DNA of 64,000 nt from Clostridium sp. UBA701. GTDB taxonomy: Bacteria > Bacillota > Clostridia > Clostridiales > Clostridiaceae. Below, in pieces: positions 24,968-36,100 of this stretch. The translations under genes and the position numbers were made by a program. The notes beneath the pieces were generated by a model. That model was not told the origin of the DNA and ran no database searches. It saw only the letters and a list, made by a program, of their open reading frames with translations. The DNA is taken from NCBI GenBank assembly GCA_002298125.1, contig DBMJ01000022.1, positions 100,528-164,527 on the forward strand, given 5' to 3'. Within the stretch, counting starts at the first letter, position 1. Every line of letters begins with the position of its first letter.

Positions 24968-25250
24968 AAGCTTTTTTAATAGAAAGACTGTGAAGAGAAG
25001 AGTAGCTGTAACAGAAGTTTTAAGCGAGCCGGTGATGGTGAAAGACTGGTAATGGAGCTGCAGTGAAGAACATCTCCGAGTTTCTAACCGAAATCTTTAG
25101 GAAAGTAGGCTTAGACGGCACCGATCCGTTATCTTTCGGGAAAGTATTATCTGTACTTTCTATGAGTGGTCATGTTTTATGACAAATTGGGTGGCACCGC
25201 GAAGTATAACCTTCGTCCCTTTTACGGGATGTAGGTTTTTTATTTTACCC
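24968..25250 (+). promoter_or_regulatory. T-box leader (tRNA-Asn sensing) of asnS
   Basis: The leader contains the T-box sequence GGGTGGCACCGCG (25189-25201) directly before a terminator (25208-25246), and an upstream Stem I with AGCGAGCC and GGTGATGG-type loop elements. The likely specifier codon is AAC at 25069-25071, followed by a purine as is usual. It matches the downstream asparaginyl-tRNA synthetase. Uncharged tRNA-Asn should stabilise the antiterminator and allow transcription. Confidence 0.9.
25208..25246 (+). terminator. T-box terminator
   Basis: AACCTTCGTCCC pairs with GGGATGTAGGTT (one mismatch, one wobble) and is followed by TTTTTATTTT. Its 5' arm overlaps the region that pairs with the T-box in the antiterminator form. 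Confidence 0.87.
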
Positions 25251-25275
25251 AAATATAAGTGTTAGGAGGATTAAC

Positions 25276-26667
25276 ATGGAAACATTATTAGTAAAAACCC
25301 TGTATAGGGAAACTCAAAACTACAGTGGAAAAAAGGTTAAGGTATCTGGCTGGATTAGAACCTTAAGATCATCAAATGCCTTTGGATTTATTGAGCTAAA
25401 TGACGGTAGCTTCTTTAAAAATCTTCAGATTGTATTTTCTGATAAGCTCCATAACTTTAAAGATATTTCAAAGCTTGCTATAAGCTCCTCCCTAACTGTG
25501 GTAGGTGAGCTTGTGCTTACACCAGACTCAAAGCAGCCCTTTGAACTTCAAGCAGAAGAGGTAATAATAGAGGGTCTGTCCAGCAGCGATTTCCCTCTGC
25601 AAAAGAAGAAACACTCCTTTGAGTATCTAAGGACCATAGCTCATTTAAGACCTAGAAGTAACACCTTTTCTGCAGTGTTTAGAGTGCGCTCTGTGGCAGC
25701 CTATGCCATTCACAAATTCTTTCAGGACAGAGGCTTTGTCTATGTGCACACTCCCCTTATAACAGGCAGTGACTGTGAGGGAGCCGGAGAGATGTTTAGA
25801 GTCACTACCCTAGATATGATGAACCCTCCAAAAACAGAGAGTGGAGTTATCGACTATAAGGAGGACTTCTTTGAAAGAGAAACAAATCTTACCGTTAGTG
25901 GTCAGCTTTCTGGAGAGTGCTATGCCCTTGCCTTTAGAAACATCTATACCTTCGGCCCTACCTTTAGAGCAGAAAACTCCAACACCACAAAGCATGCAGC
26001 AGAATTCTGGATGATTGAACCGGAAATATCCTTTGCAGAGCTTGCTGAGGATATGGATCTAGCTGAGGATATGGTAAAGTATGTTATAGACTACGTAATG
26101 GAAGAGGCTCCAGAGGAAATGGAATTCTTCAACAAGTTTATAGACAACAGCCTCTTCGAGAGGTTAAAAAATGTCACAGAATCAAGCTTTGGAAGAGTAA
26201 CCTATACTGAAGCCATAGAGCTTTTAAAGAAATCTGGCGAGAAGTTTGATTACCCTGTAGAATGGGGAATTGATCTGCAGACAGAGCATGAAAGATACCT
26301 TACTGAAAGGATATTTAAAAAGCCTGTATTTGTTACAGACTATCCAAAGGATATAAAGTCCTTCTATATGAGAGTAAATGATGACAAGAAGACAGTAGCA
26401 GCCATGGATTTACTTGCTCCTGGTGTAGGAGAGCTCATAGGAGGCAGCCAAAGAGAGGAACGTTTAGACGTACTTGAGGCAAGAATGGAGGAGCTTGGTC
26501 TTGATAAGGAAAGCTACTGGTGGTATTTAGAGCTTAGAAAATATGGCGGAACTAAGCATGCTGGTTTTGGTCTAGGCTTTGAAAGAATGATCATGTACCT
26601 CACAGGCATGAGCAACATCAGAGACGTAATCCCCTTCCCAAGAACACCTGGCTCTGCAGAATTCTAA
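25276..26667 (+). CDS. asnS: Asparaginyl-tRNA synthetase
   Basis: A class IIb aminoacyl-tRNA synthetase that charges tRNA-Asn. The 463-residue protein has an N-terminal OB anticodon domain (VKVSGWIRTLRSSNAFGFIELNDGS) and a catalytic core with motif 2 FGPTFRAENSNTTKHAAEFWMIEPE near residue 228. Motif 3 is GFGLGFERMIMYLTGMSNIRDVIPFPRTPG at the C-terminus. The sequence RDVIPFPRTPG and the length separate it from AspRS. The ATG is preceded by TAGGAGG. Expression is controlled by the T-box leader directly upstream, and the gene is followed by its own terminator. Confidence 0.97.
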   Translation: METLLVKTLYRETQNYSGKKVKVSGWIRTLRSSNAFGFIELNDGSFFKNLQIVFSDKLHNFKDISKLAISSSLTVVGELVLTPDSKQPFELQAEEVIIEGLSSSDFPLQKKKHSFEYLRTIAHLRPRSNTFSAVFRVRSVAAYAIHKFFQDRGFVYVHTPLITGSDCEGAGEMFRVTTLDMMNPPKTESGVIDYKEDFFERETNLTVSGQLSGECYALAFRNIYTFGPTFRAENSNTTKHAAEFWMIEPEISFAELAEDMDLAEDMVKYVIDYVMEEAPEEMEFFNKFIDNSLFERLKNVTESSFGRVTYTEAIELLKKSGEKFDYPVEWGIDLQTEHERYLTERIFKKPVFVTDYPKDIKSFYMRVNDDKKTVAAMDLLAPGVGELIGGSQREERLDVLEARMEELGLDKESYWWYLELRKYGGTKHAGFGLGFERMIMYLTGMSNIRDVIPFPRTPGSAEF

Positions 26668-26679
26668 TCAACAAAAATT

Positions 26680-26716
26680 AAAGGTTATCCTCAAATTGAG
26701 GATAACCTTTTTGTTA
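26680..26716. terminator. Bidirectional terminator after asnS
   Basis: A 13-base-pair perfect stem (AAAGGTTATCCTC with GAGGATAACCTTT) and a five-base loop are followed by TTTTTG. The LtaS-like gene on the minus strand ends at its right edge, so it may serve both genes. Confidence 0.88.
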
Positions 26717-28564
26717 TTTCTTGAAATAGTTGCTCCTAAGCATTAAATCAGAAAGCTCATAGCCCTTTAGTGCCCAAGCCTCCTCCTCTGCTGTCATATT
26801 TTCTCCAAGGAACACTCCTCCTGAAAGCACCACAAAGCTTCTTTTGGTGTTTAATAGATTCCTTCCGATGGCTGTTCTACTGTAGTCCTTTGGCTCTATT
26901 CCCATAATATAGGAAACTGTAGGTAAATAATCTACAGGTCCTCCTATAACCTTCTTCTCCTCTGCCTTCATACCAGGATAAGATATTATAAAGGGAATCT
27001 GAAGATACGCTGTATTCCACCACTTAGTCTCATTTGAGAGCTGCTGAAGCTTGTCTTTGTAATACTTATTAATACCTGCATGGTCACCATAAAGTACTAT
27101 TACCGTGTCCTTAAGTATCCCCTTTTCCTCCAGGGCCGCAAAAAACTTACCCAGCTCTTTATCTGTATAATGCACACTGTGAAGATAGTCCATAAGCTTA
27201 CTTCCCTGAAGCTCCTTTGGTTCTTGAAGCTCCTTATACTTATCCGGTATCTCAAAGGGGCTGTGGCTTGTTAGCGTTACGAAAAAGCTGTAAAAGGGCT
27301 TTGGCTGAGCTGCAATTTTATCTGAAAGCTGAGATAGATAAGAGCCATCACTTATTCCAAGACCTATGTTTTCTTCAACCTTAAATTCTGTTATATCTGT
27401 ACACTTATCAAAACCCATAGCAGAAAGGGCAGGCATCCAGTTCCAATAACCCCCTGCATCTGGATGAAAGGCAGAGGTATAATAACCCTTGTCCTTCAAA
27501 AGCTTAGCCATGGAATTATAGGTATTGTCTGGAAACCTAAAGAAGGTAGAACCATTTTTAACTGGATAAACAGAAGCATTCATCATCAGGTCTGAATCTG
27601 AACTGTTTCCTCCGTTTACCTGCTCATGAATATTAGAAAAATATATGCCGTTATTAACTAGCTTGTTTATATTTGGAGTTATCTCTGCACCCTGAAGCCT
27701 TTGATTTATAACCATATTTTCTAAGGATTCCACCTGAATAACAAGGAGATTTTTACCCTTTAGCATTCCAAGGTAGTTGTTTTCCGGCAGCTTCTCCTGC
27801 TTCTTATCATACCACTGTGAAATTTCCTTGCTTTCATCCTCTGTAAGCTCAAGGCGCTTAGAGTTTTCAAAGTAAAGATAGATATCATACATGTGATATC
27901 CCAAGGGAGTCATTTTTGCTACGTTATAGGAGGGAGAACAGGTTATGTAAAACAGCTTGTCTTCATATCCTCCATTATCAATAAAATCATATCTTAGGTG
28001 TTTATACATTATTGGACAAAGGCTTAGAACAAACACCAAAACAAAGCACAAGGGCTTTCTTCTACTGTTTTTTTCCTTTATCTTAATACACAATATAATT
28101 AAAGGGATAAAATCTATAAAAAATAGCATGTCCCAAAATCTGATAAGAGAAATTATAGTTGAGCCTAAGTTGTTTAGGTTATTTCCCTGAGATAGACAGT
28201 AGGGTGAAAGCAGGGTTTTAAACCCTCTAAAGTATATCAAGTCTGAAAATAAAAATAGGGAAATTACTAGGTTTATTATTATTAGATATAGCTTCTGTCC
28301 TCTAGCTTTAAATAGAAAGGCTGGAGAAAGCACAATAAAAGTAAACCCAGCATATACAAAAATATTCATGGCCCCTATGGGTATATAGGAAATGTATGGA
28401 TAGGCCCCTGATGGATTAACCATAAAGGATATAAATACCAAGGCCTTCAAATATAGTAGTATAGCTACTAAAAGAATAAACTTATTATCTATAATAAAGC
28501 TTATTATATTCCTTCCAATGTTGCTTTTGGGAGCACCCTTTATTTTTCTTACAATTGTCTGCAT
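26714..28564 (-). CDS. LtaS-like phosphoglycerol transferase family membrane enzyme
   Basis: The 616-residue protein has five N-terminal transmembrane helices within about residues 29-185 and an extracellular alkaline-phosphatase/sulfatase-type domain from about 270. Metal and active-site features are VIQVESLEN (Glu 279), NGGNSSDSD near 317-325 and LYGDHAG (Asp-His). In S. aureus LtaS the nucleophile is Thr in GKTSDSE; the aligned residue here is Ser 321. The family polymerises or transfers glycerophosphate from phosphatidylglycerol to cell-surface polymers. It is a single gene convergent with asnS. It could be a primase, a synthase or a glycan-modifying relative; the sequence does not decide between them. 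Confidence 0.87.
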   Translation of the reverse strand: MQTIVRKIKGAPKSNIGRNIISFIIDNKFILLVAILLYLKALVFISFMVNPSGAYPYISYIPIGAMNIFVYAGFTFIVLSPAFLFKARGQKLYLIIINLVISLFLFSDLIYFRGFKTLLSPYCLSQGNNLNNLGSTIISLIRFWDMLFFIDFIPLIILCIKIKEKNSRRKPLCFVLVFVLSLCPIMYKHLRYDFIDNGGYEDKLFYITCSPSYNVAKMTPLGYHMYDIYLYFENSKRLELTEDESKEISQWYDKKQEKLPENNYLGMLKGKNLLVIQVESLENMVINQRLQGAEITPNINKLVNNGIYFSNIHEQVNGGNSSDSDLMMNASVYPVKNGSTFFRFPDNTYNSMAKLLKDKGYYTSAFHPDAGGYWNWMPALSAMGFDKCTDITEFKVEENIGLGISDGSYLSQLSDKIAAQPKPFYSFFVTLTSHSPFEIPDKYKELQEPKELQGSKLMDYLHSVHYTDKELGKFFAALEEKGILKDTVIVLYGDHAGINKYYKDKLQQLSNETKWWNTAYLQIPFIISYPGMKAEEKKVIGGPVDYLPTVSYIMGIEPKDYSRTAIGRNLLNTKRSFVVLSGGVFLGENMTAEEEAWALKGYELSDLMLRSNYFKK

Positions 28565-28703
28565 ATATAATCCCCTTCTTTAGTTCGTCGAAATATGATA
28601 AATAATTAATTATATTACTAGTTTGTATCGAATCTTGTAAAACAAATATATTATATCATTGACTAGTGCCATAAACAATTATTTATCTTACAACTAAAAA
28701 ACG

Positions 28704-28749
28704 AACCAAAAAATCAAAAAATGAGTATGAAGGCTTCACTTCATACTCA
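28704..28749 (-). terminator. Terminator of the transglutaminase-like gene
   Basis: An 11-base-pair perfect stem (28722-28732 with 28739-28749) closes a six-base loop and is followed on the minus strand by TTTTTTGATTTTTTGG. Confidence 0.85.
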
Positions 28750-28762
28750 AAGGGTATTTTAT

Positions 28763-29890
28763 TTAGTATTCCTTTTCTTTGCTATAGCTTGATGAGCTCT
28801 TATACATGGAATAGGAAGCATGTGCAGCTTTTGCTTGGGAATCATAGCTTGTATCTACAGTCATCCAGCTTCCATTTATATATACTTCACTCCAGGCATG
28901 GTATCCGCTTGCATTAGCAGAGGTTCCCATGATAAGCTTTGCTGGTATTCCAACACTTCTTAGCATTCCAGTGTAGAGTGAAGCAAAATCATAACAAATT
29001 CCTGATTTTGAGGATAAAACTCCATTAAGATTTGGAACATAGGAACTACCTACGCTGCTGGCTTTATTCATATCATATCTTATGTTATTTACCACATAAT
29101 TATAGATTGCCTTAGCCTTTGCTTCATTGCTGCTTAGATTTGAAGTGAGCTCTCTTGCTATACTTTTCGCACTGGAGGAGCTCTCCCAGTTAACAAGGTT
29201 GCTTGAGGCTAAATATACAGAATAGGAATCCTTTATACTAACTGTAATGCTCCAGGTTTTTATGCATTTATAGCTTGTACCACTTTCATTTAAATATAAG
29301 TTAATGGTGTATTCACCAGAACCTGATTGAAGTGGGAAGCTCTCTTCTTCTCCCTTTCCGTTAAAGCTAAAGTACTTTGCGCTGCCGTCCTTAGTGATAC
29401 CAAGCTTCATCTTTCTATCAGTATCATTATAATAAGCAACCTTAATACTTCCAGAATTTTTATTACCATCATTCATATATGGAGTGGTTGGCTTATCCTT
29501 TCTTACCTCTGTTTTAACCTCCTGCTTAACCTCTGTTCTGGTCTCTCCCTTTGGAGCAGTACTATCTGCTTTTATAACAGAAGAGCTGGAAGTGTTTTCA
29601 TTGGTCCTTCCCTCATCCTTTACAGAAGCCTGATTTACAATTGCATCTTCAGAAACTAGTTTTTCCAGTGCAGTATTTTCATTAACTACTTGGTTCACAC
29701 TGCTGCTTTTAGCTTCATCACCCTTTTCTGAGTTGTTTACCACTAAAAATTGCTTATTGTTTATATTTTCATTCTCTGCTTTAGCACTATAATTACCCGC
29801 TGACAAAATCTTATTAAAACCAGCTGCACCATTTACAGAAAGTATTACTGAGACTATAGCGGCTAAAGTATATTTTATGCTCTTTTTCAT
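28763..29890 (-). CDS. Secreted transglutaminase-like protein
   Basis: The 375-residue protein has a signal peptide (KKSIKYTLAAIVSVILSVNGAAG). A low-complexity Lys/Glu/Thr/Ser-rich linker runs to about residue 145, a beta-rich domain follows (about 145-225), and a C-terminal transglutaminase-like domain ends the protein. The catalytic triad is visible: Cys in SGICYDFASLYTGMLRSVGIPA, His in GYHAWSEVYI and Asp in WMTVDTSYD. It should act outside the cell as a cysteine protease or amide-modifying enzyme on wall or surface proteins; the target is unknown. It sits behind a class I c-di-GMP riboswitch, next to the large adhesin gene, which points to a role in surface attachment. Confidence 0.88.
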   Translation of the reverse strand: MKKSIKYTLAAIVSVILSVNGAAGFNKILSAGNYSAKAENENINNKQFLVVNNSEKGDEAKSSSVNQVVNENTALEKLVSEDAIVNQASVKDEGRTNENTSSSSVIKADSTAPKGETRTEVKQEVKTEVRKDKPTTPYMNDGNKNSGSIKVAYYNDTDRKMKLGITKDGSAKYFSFNGKGEEESFPLQSGSGEYTINLYLNESGTSYKCIKTWSITVSIKDSYSVYLASSNLVNWESSSSAKSIARELTSNLSSNEAKAKAIYNYVVNNIRYDMNKASSVGSSYVPNLNGVLSSKSGICYDFASLYTGMLRSVGIPAKLIMGTSANASGYHAWSEVYINGSWMTVDTSYDSQAKAAHASYSMYKSSSSYSKEKEY

Positions 29891-29909
29891 TATGGATTAC
29901 TCTCCCTTC

Positions 29910-29986
29910 GGAAACTGGCTGCCACACACCTATGGTGCAAGGCCCTATAGCTTTGCGTCCTATACTTTCGTATAGTTTGCCTTTAT
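29910..29986 (-). promoter_or_regulatory. c-di-GMP class I riboswitch (GEMM-I)
   Basis: On the minus strand the conserved elements occur in order: AAAGGCAAAC, a GAAA-capped hairpin CTATAC-GAAA-GTATAG, GGACGCAAAGC, GGCC, a CATAGGT loop-receptor region and GGCAGCC. This is the GEMM-I aptamer consensus. The ribosome site (GAAGGGAGAG) begins within about ten bases of the aptamer's 3' side, and no terminator hairpin lies between, so control is probably at translation initiation. Whether the ligand switches expression on or off cannot be decided by eye. Confidence 0.9.
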
Positions 29987-30019
29987 CGATAGAAAGCAAT
30001 TAATATTGCTTTTAATTAT

Positions 30020-30047
30020 ATTATATATTTTTTTAAATAAAAATCAA
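30020..30047 (-). promoter_or_regulatory. Promoter of the riboswitch-transglutaminase transcript
   Basis: On the minus strand there is TTGATT (30042-30047), 16 bases, then TATAAT (30020-30025). Transcription would start near 30013, about 25 bases ahead of the aptamer. Confidence 0.65.
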
Positions 30048-30089
30048 TGGAAATATGCTAGTAATGTGCCTTATTAACCAACAATTAAC

Positions 30090-30132
30090 ATAAACCATAA
30101 AAAGCACAGCATTGTAGATAATGCTGTGCTTT
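30090..30132 (-). terminator. Terminator of the adhesin gene
   Basis: A 13-base-pair perfect stem (AAAGCACAGCATT with AATGCTGTGCTTT) and a six-base loop lie six bases after the adhesin stop codon. The T-rich tail on the minus strand is TTTTTATGGTTTATG. Confidence 0.82.
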
Positions 30133-30138
30133 CTTGTA

Positions 30139-33100
30139 TTACATATTATTCTTTTTAGAATCCCATAATAGGAGCAATGCTCCAATAAGCACCGAAGTTA
30201 TGCTGCCCATGAGAATCACATCTAAATAAGGCATTCCAGTCTTAGGCAGGTTGTCCGTTGGGATGATAGCTGGTCCAAGAGGTTCTAAGTCATCTGGGAT
30301 ATCTATTAAATCCTCTCTAGCTATATCAAATAGACCTACATCATAGGACATATCATAGGTTCCAGCTTCTACAGTAATTATATCAGTCTTGCCCTCACTG
30401 TTTACATTGCTGTCTAATTCCTTGTTGGTACCATTATACTTCTTTGAGAAGTCATAGCCCTCTGGCTTTACAAACTCAAGGTAATACTTTCCTATAGTTA
30501 GCTTGTCAAACTTATAATAGCCAGCCTTATCCGTAGTAGTGGTTGCAACTAGGGTACCATCTTCCTTATAGAGCTTTACTGTTATATTGCTCATACCCTT
30601 TGCACCAAAGTCCTGGATACCATTTCTATTGTTGTCCTTCCATACAAAGTCTCCTATAGCTCCCAGCTTATAATATCCAAAGTCTACGGTGTCTATAGCC
30701 TGTTCTGGTTCAAGCACAACCTTTACACTTCCATCAAAATTATTGTCTAGCTCATAGGTTTGCTTTAGTCCTTCTGGAAGGGTGCTGCTGTCTATTACTA
30801 CGGTGTATTCTCCAGGAGTGAGTCCCTCAAAGAGGTATTTACCCTCTGAATCAGTTACGGCCTTTCTTGGCTTTCCTTCATCATCAAGCACTGGATTGCC
30901 ACTGCCATCTAGAAGCTTTAAGGTAACTCCCTCTATTCCCTTTTCTCCTGCATCCTGCACACCATCTCCGTTATTGTCATACCATACATAGTCTCCTATG
31001 CTAGAAGGTATATAAAGACCTGCATCCCAGGACATATCATAGGTTCCAGCAGCTACGGTGATTATATCTGTCTTGCCCTTCTTATTGGCATTACTATCTA
31101 GCTGTACATCCTCTGTTGCTTTACTCTTACTGTAGAGATAGCCCTCTGGCTTTACAAACTCCACATAGTACTTGCCTAGAATAAGCTTGTCAAATCTATA
31201 GTGGCCATCCTTATCTGTAGTGGTGGTTGCAAGGAGAGTACCGTCCTCCTTATAGAGCTTCACGATTATGCCTTCTATACCGCTCTCATCAGGGTCTTGA
31301 ATTCCATTTGCATTTAAATCCTTCCATACATAGTCTCCTATTGCTCCCAGCTTATAGTAACCAAAGTCCACAGTGTCTATAGCCTGTGCCGGACTTAGGG
31401 TTACCTTGACACTTCCATCGAAGGTACTATCCAGCTCATAGGTCTGTTTTAGTCCTTCTGGCAGTGAACTACTGTCTAATTCTACAGTATATTCTCCAGG
31501 AGTGAGTCTATGGAAAAGATATTTCCCATTGGCATCTGTTACGGCAGTAATCGGGTTCCCATCATCATCAAGCACTGCATTTCCATTGCCATCTAAAAGC
31601 CTTAGGGTAACTCCAACTATTCCCTTTTCTACTGGATCCTGCACACCATCGCCATTGTTGTCATACCATACATAGTCTCCTATGCTTCCCAGCGCCTTTA
31701 CGTTAGCAGTATCTCTATCCTCTGGCTTATGGGTGTTAGGTATTACCTTGCCATCTTTGTCTGTTGGTGTTCCAGTTACCTCTACTGTGTTTTGTAGATC
31801 TTTCGCAATAGTTGTCTCATAGTAGAAGAAAATACTGCTTCCTGGTGCAAGGGGTTCTTCCCCGCTTATTTTAGTCATGCTGCTTTTATCTATGCCTAAG
31901 GTAATGTCATTAAGCTCTATATTGTTCAGGTAAGTGTCTCCTGTGTTGGTTACCTTAAATATATAGGTTACCGCTTCTCCAGGCATTCCCGATACAACTT
32001 CCTTCTCTGCATTGCCTAAGCTATAATTGCCTGAATATACGGTTTTTTGAACATCTATTCCCGGGTTAACTTGTACAACCTTTGCATCATCATTGGAGGT
32101 TGGCTTATCAAGACCTGGAATTGTGGTGCCATCCCCTTCACTAGGAGTTCCTGCGGTTGAAACCTGGTTAGTCAAGGTTCCATTAATAGTGGTTTCATAG
32201 TAGTAGCTAACACTTGCTCCTGGAGCTAGAATATCATCTCCTGTGAGCTTTGTCATAGCGCTGACATTTATACCAAGAGTAATATCTGTTACCTCAAGGT
32301 TTTTAAGATAGGTGTCTCCAGTATTAGTTATTTTAAATAAATAGGTTATAGGAGTTCCCTTTTCACCTATTGCCTCTTCTGCTCCAGTACCCTTTCCATT
32401 ATCATGGCCTGCATATACAGTCTTTTCGATAACTATACCAGTATTAACTATATAGCCTGCATCTATGGAGTTATTGACATCACCCGATTGTAGCGTTATA
32501 GCTTCTGTTTTTCCAGTAAGCTTATTTGCATTGCTATCTCTGTTCACATCTCCCTTATATTGGTCTGTGAGCTTGTAATAATTTTTATCATTTAAAAACT
32601 GTACTGAATATATTCCAGGCTCCAGCCCTATAAAGCTATATTTACCGTTGCTGTCTGTGGTGGTGCTCTTTATCTCAAAACCATTTTTATCCAGCAACTT
32701 TACTGTTATACCTGCCATTCCTGGCTCACCAGAATCCTGAAGTCCATTTTTGTTTTTATCCAGCCATACTAAGTCACCCAGGGAAGCTAGCTTATACATG
32801 CCCGCATCCTGCTTTAGGTTTCTCTCTCCAGCACTTAGGGTTATATCCCCAGTCTTTCCTGTATCTCTATCTGCATGGCTGTTTACTGCATCATTTGCCC
32901 CTGCAAGCAATGGACTAAATTTATCATAGGCTAGGGGTTTAACAAATTCCACTCTATAGGTACCAGGTATGAGATTTGTAAAGGAATACTTGCCATTTGC
33001 ATCTGTATTAACCGATGCAATAACTGCTCCAAAGGCATTCTTTACAGGATTTCCGTTGCTGTCTGTAAGCTTTACCACAACTCCGGCTATGCCTTTTTCT

Positions 33101-36100
33101 CCTGCATCTTGAATTCCGTCAGCATTTAAGTCATTCCACACATAATCTCCTAGAACACCTAAATACATTCCCTGATCTATGGTGATATTGCTCTCTCCTG
33201 ATTTTAATACTATTACATCAGTAGTAGCTGTTAAATTATCACCAGAGACTATACCGTCGCTGTCACGTCCGGTGTCCCCTCCCTTATGGGCATCGGAGAA
33301 CTTAAAATATCCATTTGGATTTTCAAATTTAACCTTGTACCTTCCAGGTTCCAGATTGCTAAATAGATATTTTCCGTTAGCATCAGTAGTCTGTGGTGCA
33401 ACCTCACTATCATCACCATGCTTTGCAGTGGTGCCATCTTCATTTAAAAGAATGACCTTTACCTCAGCTATGCCCTTTTCTCCGCCATCTTGAATTCCAT
33501 TTGCATTACTGTCATTCCATACATAGTCACCTAGGGACGCAAGCTTATATAGTCCTGCATCAATAGACTTGTCATCACCAGCATTAAGCACTATTTCATC
33601 TGTTAACACTGAATATTTTTCAAATCCATTGTCCAATTTAGTGGTTACATTTGCAGCCTTAATATTTGAATCCTTTTCCTTGTCAGCACCTACATAGGAA
33701 AGTGTAGGCTTATAATCCTTAGGGAATACAAATTCTACTCTATAGTGACCTGGTGCTAGATTTGGAAATAGATAATATCCATCCTTTCCTAAATGATCAG
33801 TACCAGTTCTGGTATAAGCTATAGGTGTATCCTCCCCTTCATTATAGAGGTTTACTAGAATTCCATTGATACCGGGCTCACCATTGTCTTGAATGCCATT
33901 CCTATTTAAATCCTCCCAGACGAAATCGCCAATATTATATTTAGCATCTGGTTGAGGCTTTACTTCAAAGCCAACCTTTTTAGGCTCTGAAGGAAGGAAA
34001 TTCTGTTGTACAACTTTCCCTGCTAGATAATCTGGATAGGAAGCTCCAAATCCAAAGGAGTTCCATGCTATTTCCCCCGCAGGTGCCTTAACCGGTGCTC
34101 TCATAGGCCATTCCAATATAATTTCTTTATCAGGTTGTAAGGCTATGCCTCCAAAGTCAAATTTTAAGGATTTTACACTGGTAATATCTGCAGGCGGTGT
34201 CTCAGACCATCCATCTCCTCCCTGACCCTTCTTGTTTATAGGGTCCCTAAGCTCCTCCTTTGACGGATTTGCGTTAGTGCTGTAATAAACCTTTACTCCA
34301 GCTGGAAGAGATCCTCCATTTTCACCAGTAATTTTGTTCACTAAATAAGGTCTCCACTTGGAATCTCTAGGCTTAGGGTCTAGGAGTCCCGTGTCTCCAA
34401 GGTTGGGAAGCTGATCAATTACCACTATATTGCTTATGGGTCCATTGGAACCAGAGTTCTTAACTACCAGTCTATAGTCTGTTATGCCTCCTGGTAATGT
34501 ATTTCCAATGGTTTCATATTCGCCCCACTGAGAATCCAGTTCTCCCTTTACCAGCTTCTTTGCATCTAGTGCACCTTGAAACTTTACAAAGATATCACAG
34601 CTTGCAGCTGCCAATCTATCTGCTGTTTTTCCATCACCATCTAAATCGTTAACATCTGAAATAAGTTCGCTGTCATTTTCAAATTTATCCTGATCATTTG
34701 TGGTGATGTAAAAGTTATTTGTTATAAGACCAGTAACAGTTCTGTCTTTAATTTTTGCAATATAGCTTACATCCACATATTCCCCAGGCTTTAGTGTTCC
34801 ATTAAAGCTCCATTTAATAAGCTTGTAGGTTTTGCCGCCTATAGCTACAGTACTTGTTGTATCCACCTGCGGCTCCTCTGTGATACTGCTATTGCCCTTA
34901 TTCCAGGAGATACCGCTTATATCCTCAAACTCCACAGGTACAACATCAACAGCTATAGGATTTATATAACCTCCTGTAGCTAGGGAATTATTTTGTATCC
35001 TCAAATTGTATTTTACATAATCCTTCATATCAAAGCTTGTCTGTGCAGCATTTGTAATAGGATTAACAGCCCACTTGCTTGGGCTTAACCAAGGCATTTC
35101 TTCTATTACATAAATTGTCTTACTTGCATTCTTAACTGCTTTGTCGCTGCCATGAGTAGCTGTAAGGGTAGCAGTATTAGTGATTTGATTACCTGAAGCA
35201 GGTTTAGAAACCAAGCCATTTACCTCTATGGAGCTGTAATTGGTAAAGCCTGAAGGTATTCCCTCTAGAGCATTACTTAATACCCACTTAACCTGGGTAA
35301 TAAATTCATCCCCATCAAGGTTTAAATCTGAAACCTGAAGCTTCTTGTTCTCAGTGTAATTAAAAGAGCCTATGTTCCAGTTCTCCCAATCCCTCTTATT
35401 GGTTTTATACTCTATGGATAAATTAACTTGGTCACTATAGCTTCCTGTAGATATTTCAGTGAGCTTTATTTCTGCTGGAATAGGGTCTAGAATTTCCATG
35501 CTGTCTAGAGGAACATTTCCTCTATTTTCTATACCGCTTAGTGTAAACCTTGCTGTTTGTCCTACGGAGTACCTGTCATTGGCTTGTCTGCCATTTTTAT
35601 TGAAATTACTTACGTCTAGCTTAGGTAAGCTGAATCCATGGGACACTGTGGCACTTTTCTTCTCATCAGTGCCTCCGCCATAGGGTTTTGCTGTAACATC
35701 CACCTTGTTAGTTACATTATTTCCTATTGCAAACTTGTCCTCAGGATATATCACCGTAACAGTTCTTCTTATTATGCTCCCTGCAGGTACCGAATCTATA
35801 GTCCAATTAACTGTGCCCTTGTCCACGTCGTAAATGCCTTCATTAGAGGAGCTTACATAGGTAGCCCCTGCAGGCAGAGTGTCTGCTACTCTAATATTGG
35901 TTAAATCCAGGCCTCCCATTGAGCCGTTGCCTTTTATCTGTATTTCATAGGTAACAGGTTGTCCAATTGCCGGAGTGGCAGCAGGGGTCTTAATTACCTT
36001 TGAAACAGACCAGTCTGAAGCCTTCACTTGAGGAGTTACTACCACTGCATTACTTGTTACCTCTGTTCCATTGTCCGGCTTTATTACAGCCACATTGGTT

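Noticed and set aside
30310..34000. Regularly spaced repeats considered as a CRISPR array
   Set aside because: The spacing is that of protein domains, the repeats are diverged in a codon pattern, and they lie within one long reading frame.
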